Assembly: GCA_022749755.1 (NCBI GenBank)
Contig: CM040447.1
Location: 11,340,087 to 11,404,086, forward strand
Reading direction: 5' to 3'
Length of the DNA stretch: 64,000 bases
DNA from: Azadirachta indica
Taxonomy: Eukaryota; Streptophyta; Magnoliopsida; Sapindales; Meliaceae
Under the pieces are notes generated by a model. That model was given only the letters and a program-made list of their open reading frames with translations. It ran no database searches and was not told the origin of the DNA. Below, one piece after another: positions 1 to 10,298 of this stretch. Every line of letters begins with the position of its first letter. The stretch's first letter is position 1. A program made the position numbers and the translations under genes.

Positions 1-624
1 ATTAAAAAGAGAAAATATATATTGTTCACAGTTTTAGAAAAAGCAAGTACTGTTTATAAGAGAGAGGCAGAGTAGGGAATCCGAAACAACTTTGATTAAG
101 TGGCTGATCAGAGATCAATTTGTGATCCAATTAAGCTAAAATTTTACCTACAACTTCATGAGTAAAAGGACTAAATTCTGAACAGTGAAGATCGGATTTT
201 AAGCTCTCTTTCTTCAGATTTTGGAGTTAGAACTTAAGCCATAATTTTTGGTGAAGTTTCTTAAACTCTCTCTAATTTCTTCATAAAATTTGTTATTTGC
301 CAAGATTATTTGATCTTGAGAATGTTGCAAATATGTACCTCTAGTCTTAACTAAAGAGAACTTATGTATTTTCATTATTTGATCATAGTAGAGAATTTTT
401 TGGATGGACTATAGTTTCTTGATTTTTTTTTCCTCACATTGGGGAGGTTTTTCACGTTAAATTAATTATGTTGTGATTGTTTTGTCAAGATTTGCTTACT
501 GTCCAAGAATTAATTTTGTGTTCAAGATTGTTGTTCTATTTGTTTGTTTTCTAGTAAATTCACACAAGAGAGAATAAAGTAATTGTTGTGTTTCCGTGGT
601 TAATTGTGTTAATTTATCTCAACA
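1..624 (+). repeat. 5' LTR of Ty1/copia element (left end outside window)
   Basis: This stretch matches the sequence at about 6347-6968 over its whole length, with many substitutions. Shared blocks include the purine-rich stretch near 50-75, the TTTTAAGCTCTCTTTCT block near 195-212, GAGAGAACTTATGTATT and the final TTTATC(T/C)CAACA. The right end, CA at 623-624, aligns with CA at 6967-6968. By comparison with the 3' LTR about 145 bp of this LTR lie beyond the left edge. The primer-binding region just inside (625-650) is too decayed to identify confidently. The divergence of the two LTRs shows an old insertion. Confidence 0.85.
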
Positions 625-671
625 AAATAATATCAAAACTTTGGTTATATTTGTCTTATGCCTTATGTTAA

Positions 672-1400
672 ATGTTGGAAAATAATACAAGTAGAATGGT
701 TAATTTGAATGATACAAATTATCATTTGCGGAAAAGAAAGATGAAAGATCTTTTATACGTGAAAGATTATTACTTACCCGTATTTGAAAAACAAAAACTT
801 GATAATAAAATAGATGTAGAATGGAAATCGCTTCATCGTCAAATGTGTGAGTATATCAAACAATAGGTAAATGATAATGTTTTGGATCACATTAACAGGG
901 AGAAAGATACAAGTTCTTTGTGGAACAAGTTTAAAAAGTTGTACGTCAGAAAAATCAGGTATAATCAACTTTTTCTAATAAAATAGATAATGAGCTTGAA
1001 ATATCGAGATGGAAAATCTATGATAAATCACTTGAATGCATTTCAGGAAATCATTAATTAATTGATTAGAATAAACATCAAATTTGAAGATGAAATATAA
1101 GGGTTATACCTTTTAAGCACATTACCGTACTCATAGAAAACATTTAGAATGTTATTATCAAACTCAGCTCCAGATGGTATCATTACTATGGAATTGACTA
1201 AGAATAGTATTTTGAATGAAGAGAATAGAAGAAAGTCATAGAGTTTTTCATAGTCAAATATCTTTATCACAGAAAATAGGAGGAGGAATAAAAGTAGAAG
1301 TCCGAAGAATAGAGATAAATGTAAAAGCAAAACCAACAATTTTGCCAATGTCAAGTGTTATCATTATGGTCTTTAGAGACATTTAAAAAAGTATTGTCAA
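672..1400 (+). pseudogene. copia gag remnant
   Basis: An ATG at 672 opens a 64-codon frame and is followed by stop-interrupted gag-like sequence. A retroviral-type zinc knuckle can still be recognised at about 1348-1401. It reads C-Y-H-Y-G-L-stop-R-H-L-K-K-Y-C, so the first Cys, the His and the last Cys survive, the second Cys is now Tyr, and a stop interrupts it. In living elements Gag packages the element RNA; this copy cannot make a full protein. The assignment rests on the knuckle and on its place between the 5' LTR and pol. Confidence 0.75.
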
Positions 1401-1499
1401 CAGCTCAAATGAGACAACAAAAAGGACAAAGGAAAGGAAAAGAAAAATGATGACAACAGTGATAATAACAGAGTTGCTACTATTACAAATGACTTTCTT

Positions 1500-4400
1500 A
1501 TTATATACGATAATAATGTTGTCAACTTTGTGTGCCATAAGACCAATTAGGTAATTGATAGTGATACCTTCATTCATGTTACATTGCGAAGGGAATTCTT
1601 TACAACTTATACATCTAGTGACTTTAGAGATGTTAAAATGGGAAATAGTGGCTTAGCTAAAGCCATAAGCATGGGAGATATGTGCTTGAAGACCAATAAT
1701 GGCACGATATTACTTTTGAAAAATGTTAAGCATATTCTTAATATTTGTTTGAATTTGATTTTTATAGATAGCTTGATGATGAAGGGTTCTACAGCAACTT
1801 TAATAGTGGTCAATAAAAGCTTAGTAAAGGTTCCATGACTATTGCTCGAGGAAAGAAATGTTCTTCATTGTATTTTATGCAAGCAAAGATTGCAGACAAC
1901 AGTATCAATGTAGTGAAGAATAAAGGTACCATTGAGTTATGGCATAAAAGACTCGGTCATATGAATGAGAAGGTTTGAATATTTTGGCCAAGAAAAATCT
2001 CTTTTCCAGACTAAAGAATGAATCTTTAAAGAAGTGTATTCATTGCTTGATAAGGAAGCAAACCAAGACTGCCTTCAAGAAATCTTCTCTTTCGAGAAAA
2101 TCATGTATACTCGAACTAGTATACTTTGATGTTTATGATCCTATGAAAACAAAACACTTGGTGATGCTCTTTATTTTGTGACTTTTATAGGTGATCACTC
2201 AAGAAAATTATGGGTTTATATATTAAAGATAAAGGATTAAGCACTAGATGTATTCAAACAGTTTCAAGCCTTAGTTGAGAGACAGACTGGGAAGAAAATA
2301 AAATGCATCAGAACTGATAATAGGGGTGAGTATTATAGACCATTTGATAAATATTGCAAACAGTTAGGAATTCATCATCAAAAGACACCTCTGAAGACTT
2401 CTTAATTAAATGGGCTAGTTGAGAGGATGAATTGAACACTAGTTGAAAGAGTGAAATGTTTGCTTTTTTAGACGCAATTGCCAATATCTTTGTGGGGAGA
2501 GGTTTTGAATACAATTATATATGTATTAAATCTTACACCGTGTATTCCTTTAGATTTTAATGTTCTAGATAAAGTTTGGTCAGGAAAGGATGTTGTTTAT
2601 GATCTTTTGCGTGTCTTGGGATGTAAAGCATTTGTGCATATTCCCAAAGATGAGAGGTCTAAACTTGATGTCAAGACAAGATAATGTGTATTTCTAAGCT
2701 ATGGCCAAGATGAGTTTGGCTACAAGTTTTATGATCCAGTGCAAAAAAAACTTGTAAGAAGTCAAAACGTTATATTTATAGAAGATCAAACTATATATAT
2801 AGGATATTGAAAAGTCAAAAGTTACAATGCCTTAATATAATGATGCACTAATAGACTTGGATCCAATTCCTCTAATACATGTTCCGAAGCAGCCTAGAGA
2901 TGAAGTCCAGGATTACCAGTATGGTACAGGTGACATTGACACTTATATACAGGTTGAGATTGATGATGATGTCCATGATCAATTACCTATATCTAAGATT
3001 TCACCAAATGTTTCACTCAAAAGATCCACCAGAATCTTACAATCTTTCATAGTTATCTTGCGAGTAAGTATGTATTATAGACTGATAGGAGAGAGCCTAA
3101 ATGTTATGCAGAAGTAGTGAAAAATGAACAGAAGAAAGAGTAGATCGATGCCATGCAAGACAAGATGAAGTTACTGTATAAAAATCACACTTTTGAGTTA
3201 GTAAAGTTACTTAAAGGTAAAAGAGTTTTGAAGAACAAGTGGATATATAGAATGAAACAAGAAGAAAATACCTCACAACTATGATACAAAGCCAAATTGG
3301 TTGTCAAAGGATTTAACCAAAGAAAAGGTGTGACTTTGATGAAATCTTTTCTCTAGTTGTCAAGATTTCATTCATTCGTGTGGTATTAGGTACAGTAGCT
3401 AGTCTTGACTTGGAGGTTGAATAGATGGATGTGAAGACTAATTTTCTACATAGGGACTTAGACAAAGAAATTTATATAGAGCAATTAGAGGGTTTCAAAA
3501 TAAAAGGAAAATAAGACTATATGTGCAAGCTAAAAAAAAGCCTTTGTAACTTGAAACAGGTACCAAAACAGTGGTATAAGAAGTTTGAATCAATTATGGA
3601 AGAGCAAGGCTATCGAAAAATTTCTTCTGAGCATTATGTTTTTTGTAGAAATTCTCTGATGATAATTTTATTATATCGTTGCTTTATGTTGATTACATAT
3701 TGATTATTAACAAGAATGCTTCTATAATTGACAGGTCAAAGAAACAGTTAAGCAAATCCTTTGTTATGAGGAATCTAAGGCCAGCAAAACAAATCCTTGG
3801 CATTAGAATTTTCCAAGATAAAGTAGCCAAGAAGTTATGTATATCACAGAAGTATTACATTAAAAAGGTATTTGAAAGGCTCAATATGAGTAATGCTAAA
3901 GTGGTTTGCTCTCCTTTTACTGTACACTTTAGATTAAGTACCAAACAGTCCCCTACAATAGATAAATAAAAGGAAGACATGGAAAGAGCTCCTTATGCTT
4001 TAGCAGTTGGAAGCTTGATGTATGCAATGGTATACACAAAACTAAATATAGCTCATACAGTTGGTGTTATCAATGAATTTTTATCCAATCCACGAAGAGA
4101 GCATTGGATGTAGCAAAGTAGATTATAAGATATCTTTTAGGTAATTCCAATTTCAAATTCACCTTTGAAAGTGGAGAACCTATGCTAGTTGGCTATACAA
4201 ATTCAAATATGGTTAAAGATGTGAATACTTAAAAGTCCACTACGAGTTACTTAATGACACTTTCAGGTGGAGCTGTACTATGGCAATCAAGGCCACAAAA
4301 ATATGTTGTACTCTCCACCACAAAAGTAGAATTTATTGTAACGACTGAAGCATGCAAAGAATTGCTGTGGATAAAGAGGTTCTTACAGGAGCTTGATTTT

Positions 4401-4510
4401 AAGCAACAGTAATACATGATATTTTGTGATAATTAGAGTGTAATTCACTTAAGTAAAACTTTCTCTTTTCATGCAAAATCAAAACATATCGATGTGAGAT
4501 ATCATTGATA
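1500..4510 (+). pseudogene. copia pol remnant: protease, integrase, reverse transcriptase, RNase H
   Basis: Copia-order pol domains follow one another in shifting frames with many stops. A protease-like segment lies at ~1550-1835, with the DV(K)MGN and LKNVKH signatures typical of TNT1/Tork-type elements. The integrase zinc-finger start WHKRLGHMNEK lies at ~1940-1975. The integrase core lies at ~2180-2690, with FIGDHSRK, RTDNRGEYY and a degenerate ERMN. The reverse transcriptase lies at ~3150-3990, with KNKWIYRMK, MDVKTNFLH, LKKSLCNLKQ and LLYVDYILI, where the YVDD box is now YVDY. RNase H begins at ~4190 with the QSRPQKYVVLSTTKVE block. The sequence breaks off near 4523 and resumes after 6044. 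Confidence 0.9.
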
Positions 4511-4523
4511 GAGAGATACTCTT

Positions 4524-6044
4524 TGTTGCGTAAATTACGAACGCAAGCGCACGTATCGCAAATAAGTAATTCAGTGGTAAGAAGGTGTCAGCTTTACGAG
4601 GAAAGCTAATCTATTAATTACCGAAGATGATTAAGTCATAAATTTATCTGAAGAGAACGAATTAATGTGATTAAAAAAAATAAAGGCAAAGAAAGTAAAA
4701 TAAACTACTGAGCAATTTAATTAAAACAAATACAGTTGATGGAAAGATTTATGGTTAATAATTTCATCATATTTATTCGTACCCAATTCTCCAAATAATA
4801 TTATTTGGATGTAATACTCGTGTTGAAAGTTAATTATCCTAATTTATTCGACATTCTCTCTAGAGATCAGTCGAATTTACTTTGCACCTAAAACATTCAC
4901 TATATCCCTATATAAATTAAATTAAATTAAAGTGCATTATGTTCGGTGATAATTCTTAACTAATTACGTAAACTATATTAGTACATCTTTATCTAACATG
5001 TAGTTTACGGTATTCATTATCTAATTTAAATATAATAATCACTTCTCAGTTAATATTAATTTACAAATCATTCAAATACTGGTTAAATTTTCAAACGCAT
5101 TAATCATCATAATGAATACACAACACTAAATATCAAATCAATACAAATAACACAATTACAGAAATTGGATGCTTCAAAAAAATTATATCATTGCCCTAAA
5201 AAATAAATTTAGCTACACATCAGATAGAGTTCAAAACTCACAATCAAGAATTTAACAATCAACGACATAAAAAAATAACTTCACAATTGTTCAATTTAAA
5301 ACAAGGGTTTAAAGACAAGGGAAAGAGATAAAGCTAGATTAGGAGAGCCTTAATCTTCAAAAACTTGAACTTGATACCCCAAAAATTCTTCCAATCTCCT
5401 TTCTCCCTCTCTCTAAGTTCTCTCTTTTTCTTTTCTTGGAAGCTAAAAACCTTCCAAAAGTGGCTCCTTTCCTCCAATACCCAAATGCATATAAAACCCT
5501 ATTTCTTTCCCAAATCTAGCCATTCATATCTGATCCTAGGGCTTAGATTAAGTTCAGAAAATGTCTAAATCACTTGCAGTAGGCGTCAGGGGGCCAAAAC
5601 AGCACAGGGGCACAAGAAAAGATGTAAGGATGACGTGGTTACACCATGTGTTTTGCCTAAAGGTAGAACACATGGCATTGGCGTGCCACTTGGTGGGGCG
5701 GCCGTACCATGCATTCTGCCTAAGGGCAGAATGCATGGTGCCAACGCGCCAAAGTGTAGCTCAACCGCGCCATGCTATCTTCTTCCAAGGTTTGGGAACC
5801 TTGCAGTTTGGTCCCAATGTCTTTTGCACTTTAGTCCCCATATATAATGCATTTTGGCCCTTAATTCTCTTGCAATTTGGTTCCCGAACATCTTTCTTTT
5901 CGAGCCGAAATCGCTTTAAAGGCTAGTTTTCTCAATTTCTGCACAATGCAACAAAAACGCATCAAATACCAATAAAGTTTGAGGATTAAACAAATAAATC
6001 AAGTTTAAGAGTGAATAATAAACGCGTGTTTTATGCACTTATCA
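4524..6044 (-). mobile_element. nested solo-LTR-like insertion (minus orientation)
   Basis: The copia RNase H sequence is interrupted at 4523/4524 and continues at 6045 or a few bases later. Read on the minus strand the insert starts TGATAAGTGC and ends TTTACGCAACA, so it has the TG...CA ends of an LTR, and it is about 1.52 kb. TTGTT stands at 6045-6049 and also at 4523-4527, consistent with a 5-bp target duplication, but this overlaps the TG end. The true left edge is therefore either 4524 or 4528. No PBS, polypurine tract or coding domain is visible, which fits a solo LTR. A Ty3/gypsy family origin is a guess from the general look of the ends. Confidence 0.7.
5644..5738. repeat. pair of related 32-bp palindromes inside the nested LTR
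   Basis: At 5707-5738 a 14-bp arm (5707-5720, CCATGCATTCTGCC) is followed by loop TAAG and an exact inverted copy (5725-5738); one more pair (5706/5739) extends the stem. At 5644-5675 lies a second palindrome of the same length and design, with two mismatches between its arms. The two start 63 bp apart. They lie in a locally GC-rich part (about 5560-5930) of an otherwise AT-rich element. Such a stem could fold in RNA or single-stranded DNA; no role is known to me. Confidence 0.85.
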
Positions 6045-6049
6045 TTGTT

Positions 6050-6180
6050 CATAATAATATGTTTAACCTTGAAAAAATTCACACAGATCATAATGCTTCT
6101 GATATATTAACTAAGACTCTTCCAAAAGAAAAACTTGAAATTTGTTGTTCAATTGCCAAGTTAGCAAGTCCCTCCACATA
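6050..6180 (+). pseudogene. end of copia pol (C-terminal RNase H)
   Basis: After the nested insert the copia coding sequence resumes with the conserved C-terminal signature IHTDHNASDILTKTLPKEK at about 6078-6135, followed by a stop near 6180. A purine-rich tract at 6184-6196 (GGAAAGGGGGAAA) follows and would be the polypurine tract that primes plus-strand synthesis. This places the 3' LTR start just downstream. Confidence 0.88.
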
Positions 6181-6201
6181 GTTGGAAAGGGGGAAATTTA
6201 T

Positions 6202-6968
6202 TGAGCTGGATTTCCTCCTTTGTGAAGATGACTTAAGTTTTCTCTTCAATAATAATTAAATCCAATTAGATTAAGAATATTTTAGTCTTTTTTCAAGTAA
6301 AGTTTAGTGTTTTAATTTTTGTTGTAATTTTAGTGTTTTAATTTTTGTTAAGAAGAGGGAACATGTACTATTTAAGTTTTAAAGAGAGTGGGTACTGTTT
6401 ACAAGAGAGGCAAAATAGTAAACTCGAAACTGATTTGATCAAGTAGTTGATCGGAGATTGATTTGTTGTCCGATTAAGCTGAAATTTTACCAGCAGCTTC
6501 ATAACTCAGAGAATTAAATTTTAAACAGTAGAGATCAGATTTTAAGCTCTCTTTCTCTAGATTTGGAAGCTAAAAGTTAGGCCACCATTTTTGGTGAAGT
6601 TTCTTAAAATCTCTCTAATTTCTTCATAGAATTTGATTGTTTGTTAAGATTATTTAAACTTCAAAATGTTATAGATGTGTATCTTTAGTCCTAACTAGAG
6701 AGAACTTATGTATTCCCATTATTTGATCATAATGGAGATTTTTTTGGGTGAACTATGGTCCTGCGGTCTTTACTCCTCATATTGGGGAAGTTTTCCATGT
6801 TAAATTGATTGTGTTGTGGTTGTTTTGTAATGATTTCGTTGTTGTTCAAGAATTAATTTTGTGTTCAAAATTATTATTCTATTTATTTGTTTTCTATTAA
6901 GTTCACTTAAGAGGGGATAAGATAATTGTTGTACTTTCATAATTAATTGTGTTAGTTTATCCCAACAG
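6202..6968 (+). repeat. 3' LTR of the copia element
   Basis: The LTR begins at a TG just after the polypurine tract and ends with CA at 6967-6968. It aligns with 1-624 from about 6347 onwards. A 20-bp unit, TTAGTGTTTTAATTTTTGTT, occurs twice 26 bp apart (6304-6323 and 6330-6349), a small internal duplication. The target duplication cannot be tested because the element's left flank is outside the window; the right flank begins GAAAC. Confidence 0.85.
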
Positions 6969-7111
6969 AAACCGATAAAATTAATAATCTAACCACAAAG
7001 GCTTGCGTTTTGGCTTTTTCGATCTTGATAATCTACCAATAAAATTAATAATCTAATTTCTAGCTATTACAATTTATAAACATAAATTAAAATTAATATT
7101 TAATTTTTATT

Positions 7112-7450
7112 TAGGCTGCTTCGTAGTTATCATTCCAATAGTCGGCAAATCCCAAGAATTCCATCTGCAGATAAAAATTCATAAACATATATATTTACAA
7201 AAAAAAAAAAAAGTGCGAGTTTAAGGTGTTCATATATATATTTTGAGGCATGCACTAATAGCTTCCAGTGGCTCCTGACCATATTTTCAATCAAGACTTT
7301 TTTCTTATATGCTGCTTTTATTTGATGCTATCAGAGACAATATATACTATTTTATCTCCTTGTTGATGCTACCATCGAACTCCATTCGCTTGTCCAGATA
7401 CCCCGTATACGATAAGAAATATGCTAATTTTTCCTATCTGCTATTACCAT
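7112..7450 (-). pseudogene. truncated duplicate of the lipase gene (exon 2/3 remnants)
   Basis: The segment 7112-7166 resembles exon 3 of the intact lipase gene (13875-13908), including the CTGCAG acceptor context. The segment 7261-7450 resembles its exon 2 (14032-14228). Read on the minus strand, the exon 3 copy continues beyond the splice donor position with sequence that can be aligned to the start of exon 4, and the GT donor is gone. The parent copy may therefore have lacked that intron. The reading frame is broken and no catalytic region is present. It is a fragment of a lipase paralogue, not a working gene. Confidence 0.7.
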
Positions 7451-8578
7451 CTTCCCTGTTTAACATTACCCCATCTCCATTAAATTTTTTTATTCACAAA
7501 ACAAACAAGTTGAATTCGCTACAAAATGAATGTTCCTTTTGTATCTACCCTGCTTTTTTAACTGTCTCTCTCTCTATATATATATGTAGCGAAGTTAATC
7601 AGAGCTAACTTAATTAAGGTCTTCATATACGGGAAGGTTTTTGCATGCATATACCCAACAAAATTATGACGGGAGGCCCGTACTGGCGGGGGAATGCCGA
7701 ATTATTTCATACAGATCGAAGATTATCATTTATAATAATGATGACCGTGGGACAGACAAATAAATACTTGTTAATAATCCATTTTCCCGAGGCTAGCATA
7801 TATAAATGTCCAATTCAAGCTAGCAGGAATGAATAAGTTAATTAACCCCTAGGATAATTTGCATCACGCACGCATACGTCCTGATGATTTAGATTTTATA
7901 TATAATATTTAAGAGTAAGAAATAAAACACCAAAGTAGTTACACCTTAGTAAGATAATCAGGAAGAGGCCGGCAAAGCCACCATTACTCGACAGAAAGTT
8001 TAGAAAGCTAGAACTCAATCGCACTGCGTCAAAAGTAATTACTTCCTAATCACCGCTAATTAATGTGCGTTTCCTTCATTCTCTGCCACACGTTTCAAAA
8101 AATTTCATAGCCATCTTCCTCTAAACATGTGACCTAATCTTTTTTTATTTTATTTTATAAGTAATTATTTTCCGTAGCTTATTTTTATAAATTTTCACTT
8201 GATCAGACGTCAAATTGTTTTTGTCAGGAAGTTTTTTCTAAATGCAAATTAAATTTAATAAAATATATGTTAATAAACTTTTTTTTTTTGATAACCTGTG
8301 ACAATTGTTAATTACTTTTATTATGTGAGCTTAATTAAATTGGGAGAGGTTCAATTATTTTCATATATATATATATATATATATATATTAATCAGAAAGT
8401 GTATGAATTTGGAAATACAGATCAGCTTTCATAATCGTGTTCTTGGGCTGGACCCAAGGGCCCACAAACTTTTTAGTAATAAAGTTATATATCGGTGAAT
8501 ATTCATTAAGAAAAAAATTGTAATTGCATTTATTCACCTTTTCATGTTATGTAAATATAGACTTATGTTTATACCAAT
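7451..8578. other. AT-rich intergenic DNA with (AT)n
   Basis: No gene can be supported here. An (AT)n microsatellite of about 13 units lies at 8362-8388. The rest is unremarkable AT-rich sequence with short poly-T runs. Confidence 0.6.
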
Positions 8579-8953
8579 TTTTGACAATCAATATCTACCA
8601 CATAATTTTTCTCCTTCCATCCATATATCTACAAAGAAAGACTCATTAAGGGTGCAGTTTTCTAACGAAAACTCTCTTATACTTAAATTAGTAGGGTTTT
8701 CTTTGTAAAAATAAATCGGGAAGCAGAGTAAAAATAATTTAGAAAGCATATGTAGTATAAGAAAATTGAAGAAGTTGTAGTCTATTTTTTTTTTTTTATA
8801 TATCTTTTTTATAGTTGAAGAGTCGTATTTTTTCAATCGCTAATTATAAGGAGTGGAACTTGATAATGTCCCCTTTTTTTTGGGATTTTTGTCACCCACT
8901 ACAACTCAATTATTCAATTATTGACTCTTTATAATAGCATATTTTCCACTACA
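8579..8953. repeat. ~375-bp direct repeat, copy A
   Basis: This segment aligns with 12114-12497 along its length. Shared landmarks are TTGACAAT at the start, ATATATCTACAAAGAAAG (8623-8640 and 12169-12186), AACGAAAACTCT, GTAAAAATAAATC, the GTAGTCTA(T)n tract, TATTCAATTATTGA and the final ACAAC-like end. Identity is roughly four in five by eye. The two copies bound 3.2 kb of mixed sequence. Confidence 0.8.
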
Positions 8954-9030
8954 ATATCTAACCCTCCAATTTTTAGTAACGACGAGTCATCAATTCGTTG
9001 CTAGAAACTTGAAGTTTTAAGTTATTTTTT

Positions 9031-9355
9031 CTGAGTAAAAGAATATAAAATACCAATTCAATTATATTTGTTGAGTAAAAGAATAGAGAATACCAGCTCA
9101 ATTATTTTTTCTGATCAAAGAATATAGAATACCAATTCAATTATATTTTATGAGTAAAAGAATATAGAACACCAGTTCAGTTATATTTCCTGAACAAAAG
9201 AATATAGAATACTGGATCAAGTATTTTTTTCTAAGTAGTAGAATGTTGGCTCAAGTATTTTTTCCGAGCAAAAGAATATAGGCTCAAGTATTTTATTTGA
9301 GCAGTAGAATGTCAGCTCAAGTATTTTTTCTGAGCAGTAGAATATTGGCTCAAAC
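9031..9355. repeat. minisatellite of nine degenerate 33-40 bp units
   Basis: Units of the form (C)TGAGTAAAAGAATATAGAAT followed by ACCAATTCAATTATATTT repeat from 9031. The first five units (starting near 9031, 9070, 9111, 9150 and 9190) are about 40 bp. The last four (near 9231, 9264, 9297 and 9330) are about 33 bp and have lost about 7 bp around the ATACCA segment, reading GGCTCAAGTATTTTTT instead. No protein frame is maintained. Confidence 0.88.
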
Positions 9356-10055
9356 AAACATGCTTGTTGCCGAGCTCATGAGCAAAATTAAGTAGCTCTC
9401 CAGGGTTTGCACATACGGTTGCTGCCATAGCCTGGTAGCTCTGGCTAGCAGCCCATAAGAGGCTCTGAAGAAGAGCTGGATTCTTTATAAGCATGCATAA
9501 TGAAGGAATGGCCAACATGTTCCGGTTCTTCAGCGAACTAAACTGGATCATAAGTTGCAGGGCCAACAAGGTAGTTGTCCTTGTGGCACTTTTGCATTAT
9601 GCTTGCTTTCTCTTCTAGCAGCACTAGAAAGTTATTACAAAGCCTTCTTTCGCTGAGTCAGGGCATTGGCTTTCTTGAAAGGAGCACATAATTGCAAAAC
9701 AGCATGCTTGATCATTAGAAGAAGATTGACCATTGTTGTGCGACCGCCTAGAACTGTTGCCTTTCTCATCCTCCACTGAAAGAATATCAATGGCATTTAC
9801 AGTAGTTGTAGCATTCTGAGGCGGTCCATCCTTTAGATTTTCACTCTCTGATGCATGAACCAATGGAGATTTCGTGGACTTCATAAAAGCAAACTCTCTA
9901 TGGCAACCTCGAAGGATCCACTTGATTGTTAGGTCCTATTAGAAGAAGCTCCAAGTAGGCGGGGTCTATCAAGCCAAAAGACAACCTGATTTGCACCAGA
10001 TCTCTGCGTCCATTTCTATCTTGACATGCTTCTATCTTCCTTTTAAAGGAGTAGC
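9356..10055 (-). other. gene-like fragments of unknown origin
   Basis: Two minus-strand open stretches of 85-86 codons (9312-9569 and 9624-9884) are less AT-rich than their surroundings and look like former coding sequence. One is Ser/Asn-rich; the other has an ALLQSLLWAASQSYQAMAA-like hydrophobic segment. I do not recognise the family. They are separated by stops and have no convincing splice sites joining them. They are best read as remains of a host gene duplicated or captured here. Confidence 0.35.
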
Positions 10056-10298
10056 TGTAACAGCCCAGCCAACTAGGGTGTCACATAGACCCCCCCTTTG
10101 GGACTCAGCGTCCTCGCTGAGATTTGCCCCAGTGGCTATGATACCAAATGTAACAGCCCAGCCAACCAGAGATATTGTCTGCTTTGGTTTAGGCTTTTCA
10201 ACCCAAAATGCGTCTACTAGGGGTTGGAGCTTTTCTATCTTATATACCCAACATCTCTCCTGTGCTTTATCGATATGGGATTCGCCTAGGGTGTCACA
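10056..10298 (-). mobile_element. minimal TRIM retrotransposon with 5-bp TSD
   Basis: On the minus strand a 150-bp LTR (10298 down to 10149) begins TGTGACACCCTAG and ends GGGCTGTTACA. It is followed at once by TTTGGTATCATAGCC (10148-10134), a primer-binding site one mismatch from the usual initiator-Met tRNA complement TGGTATCAGAGC. About 30 bp later comes a polypurine tract, AAAGGGGGGG (minus strand, 10099-10090). Then follows a 30-bp remnant LTR (10085-10056) consisting only of the first ~13 and last ~17 bases of the long LTR. GTAGC flanks both ends (10051-10055 and 10299-10303), a perfect target duplication. The internal region is only 63 bp and encodes nothing, as expected of TRIMs, which move with proteins from other elements. 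Confidence 0.93.

Noticed and set aside
5561..5926. 121-codon open frame with internal repeats
   Set aside because: It is produced by the palindromic repeats in the nested solo LTR; no protein domain and the frame is not maintained.
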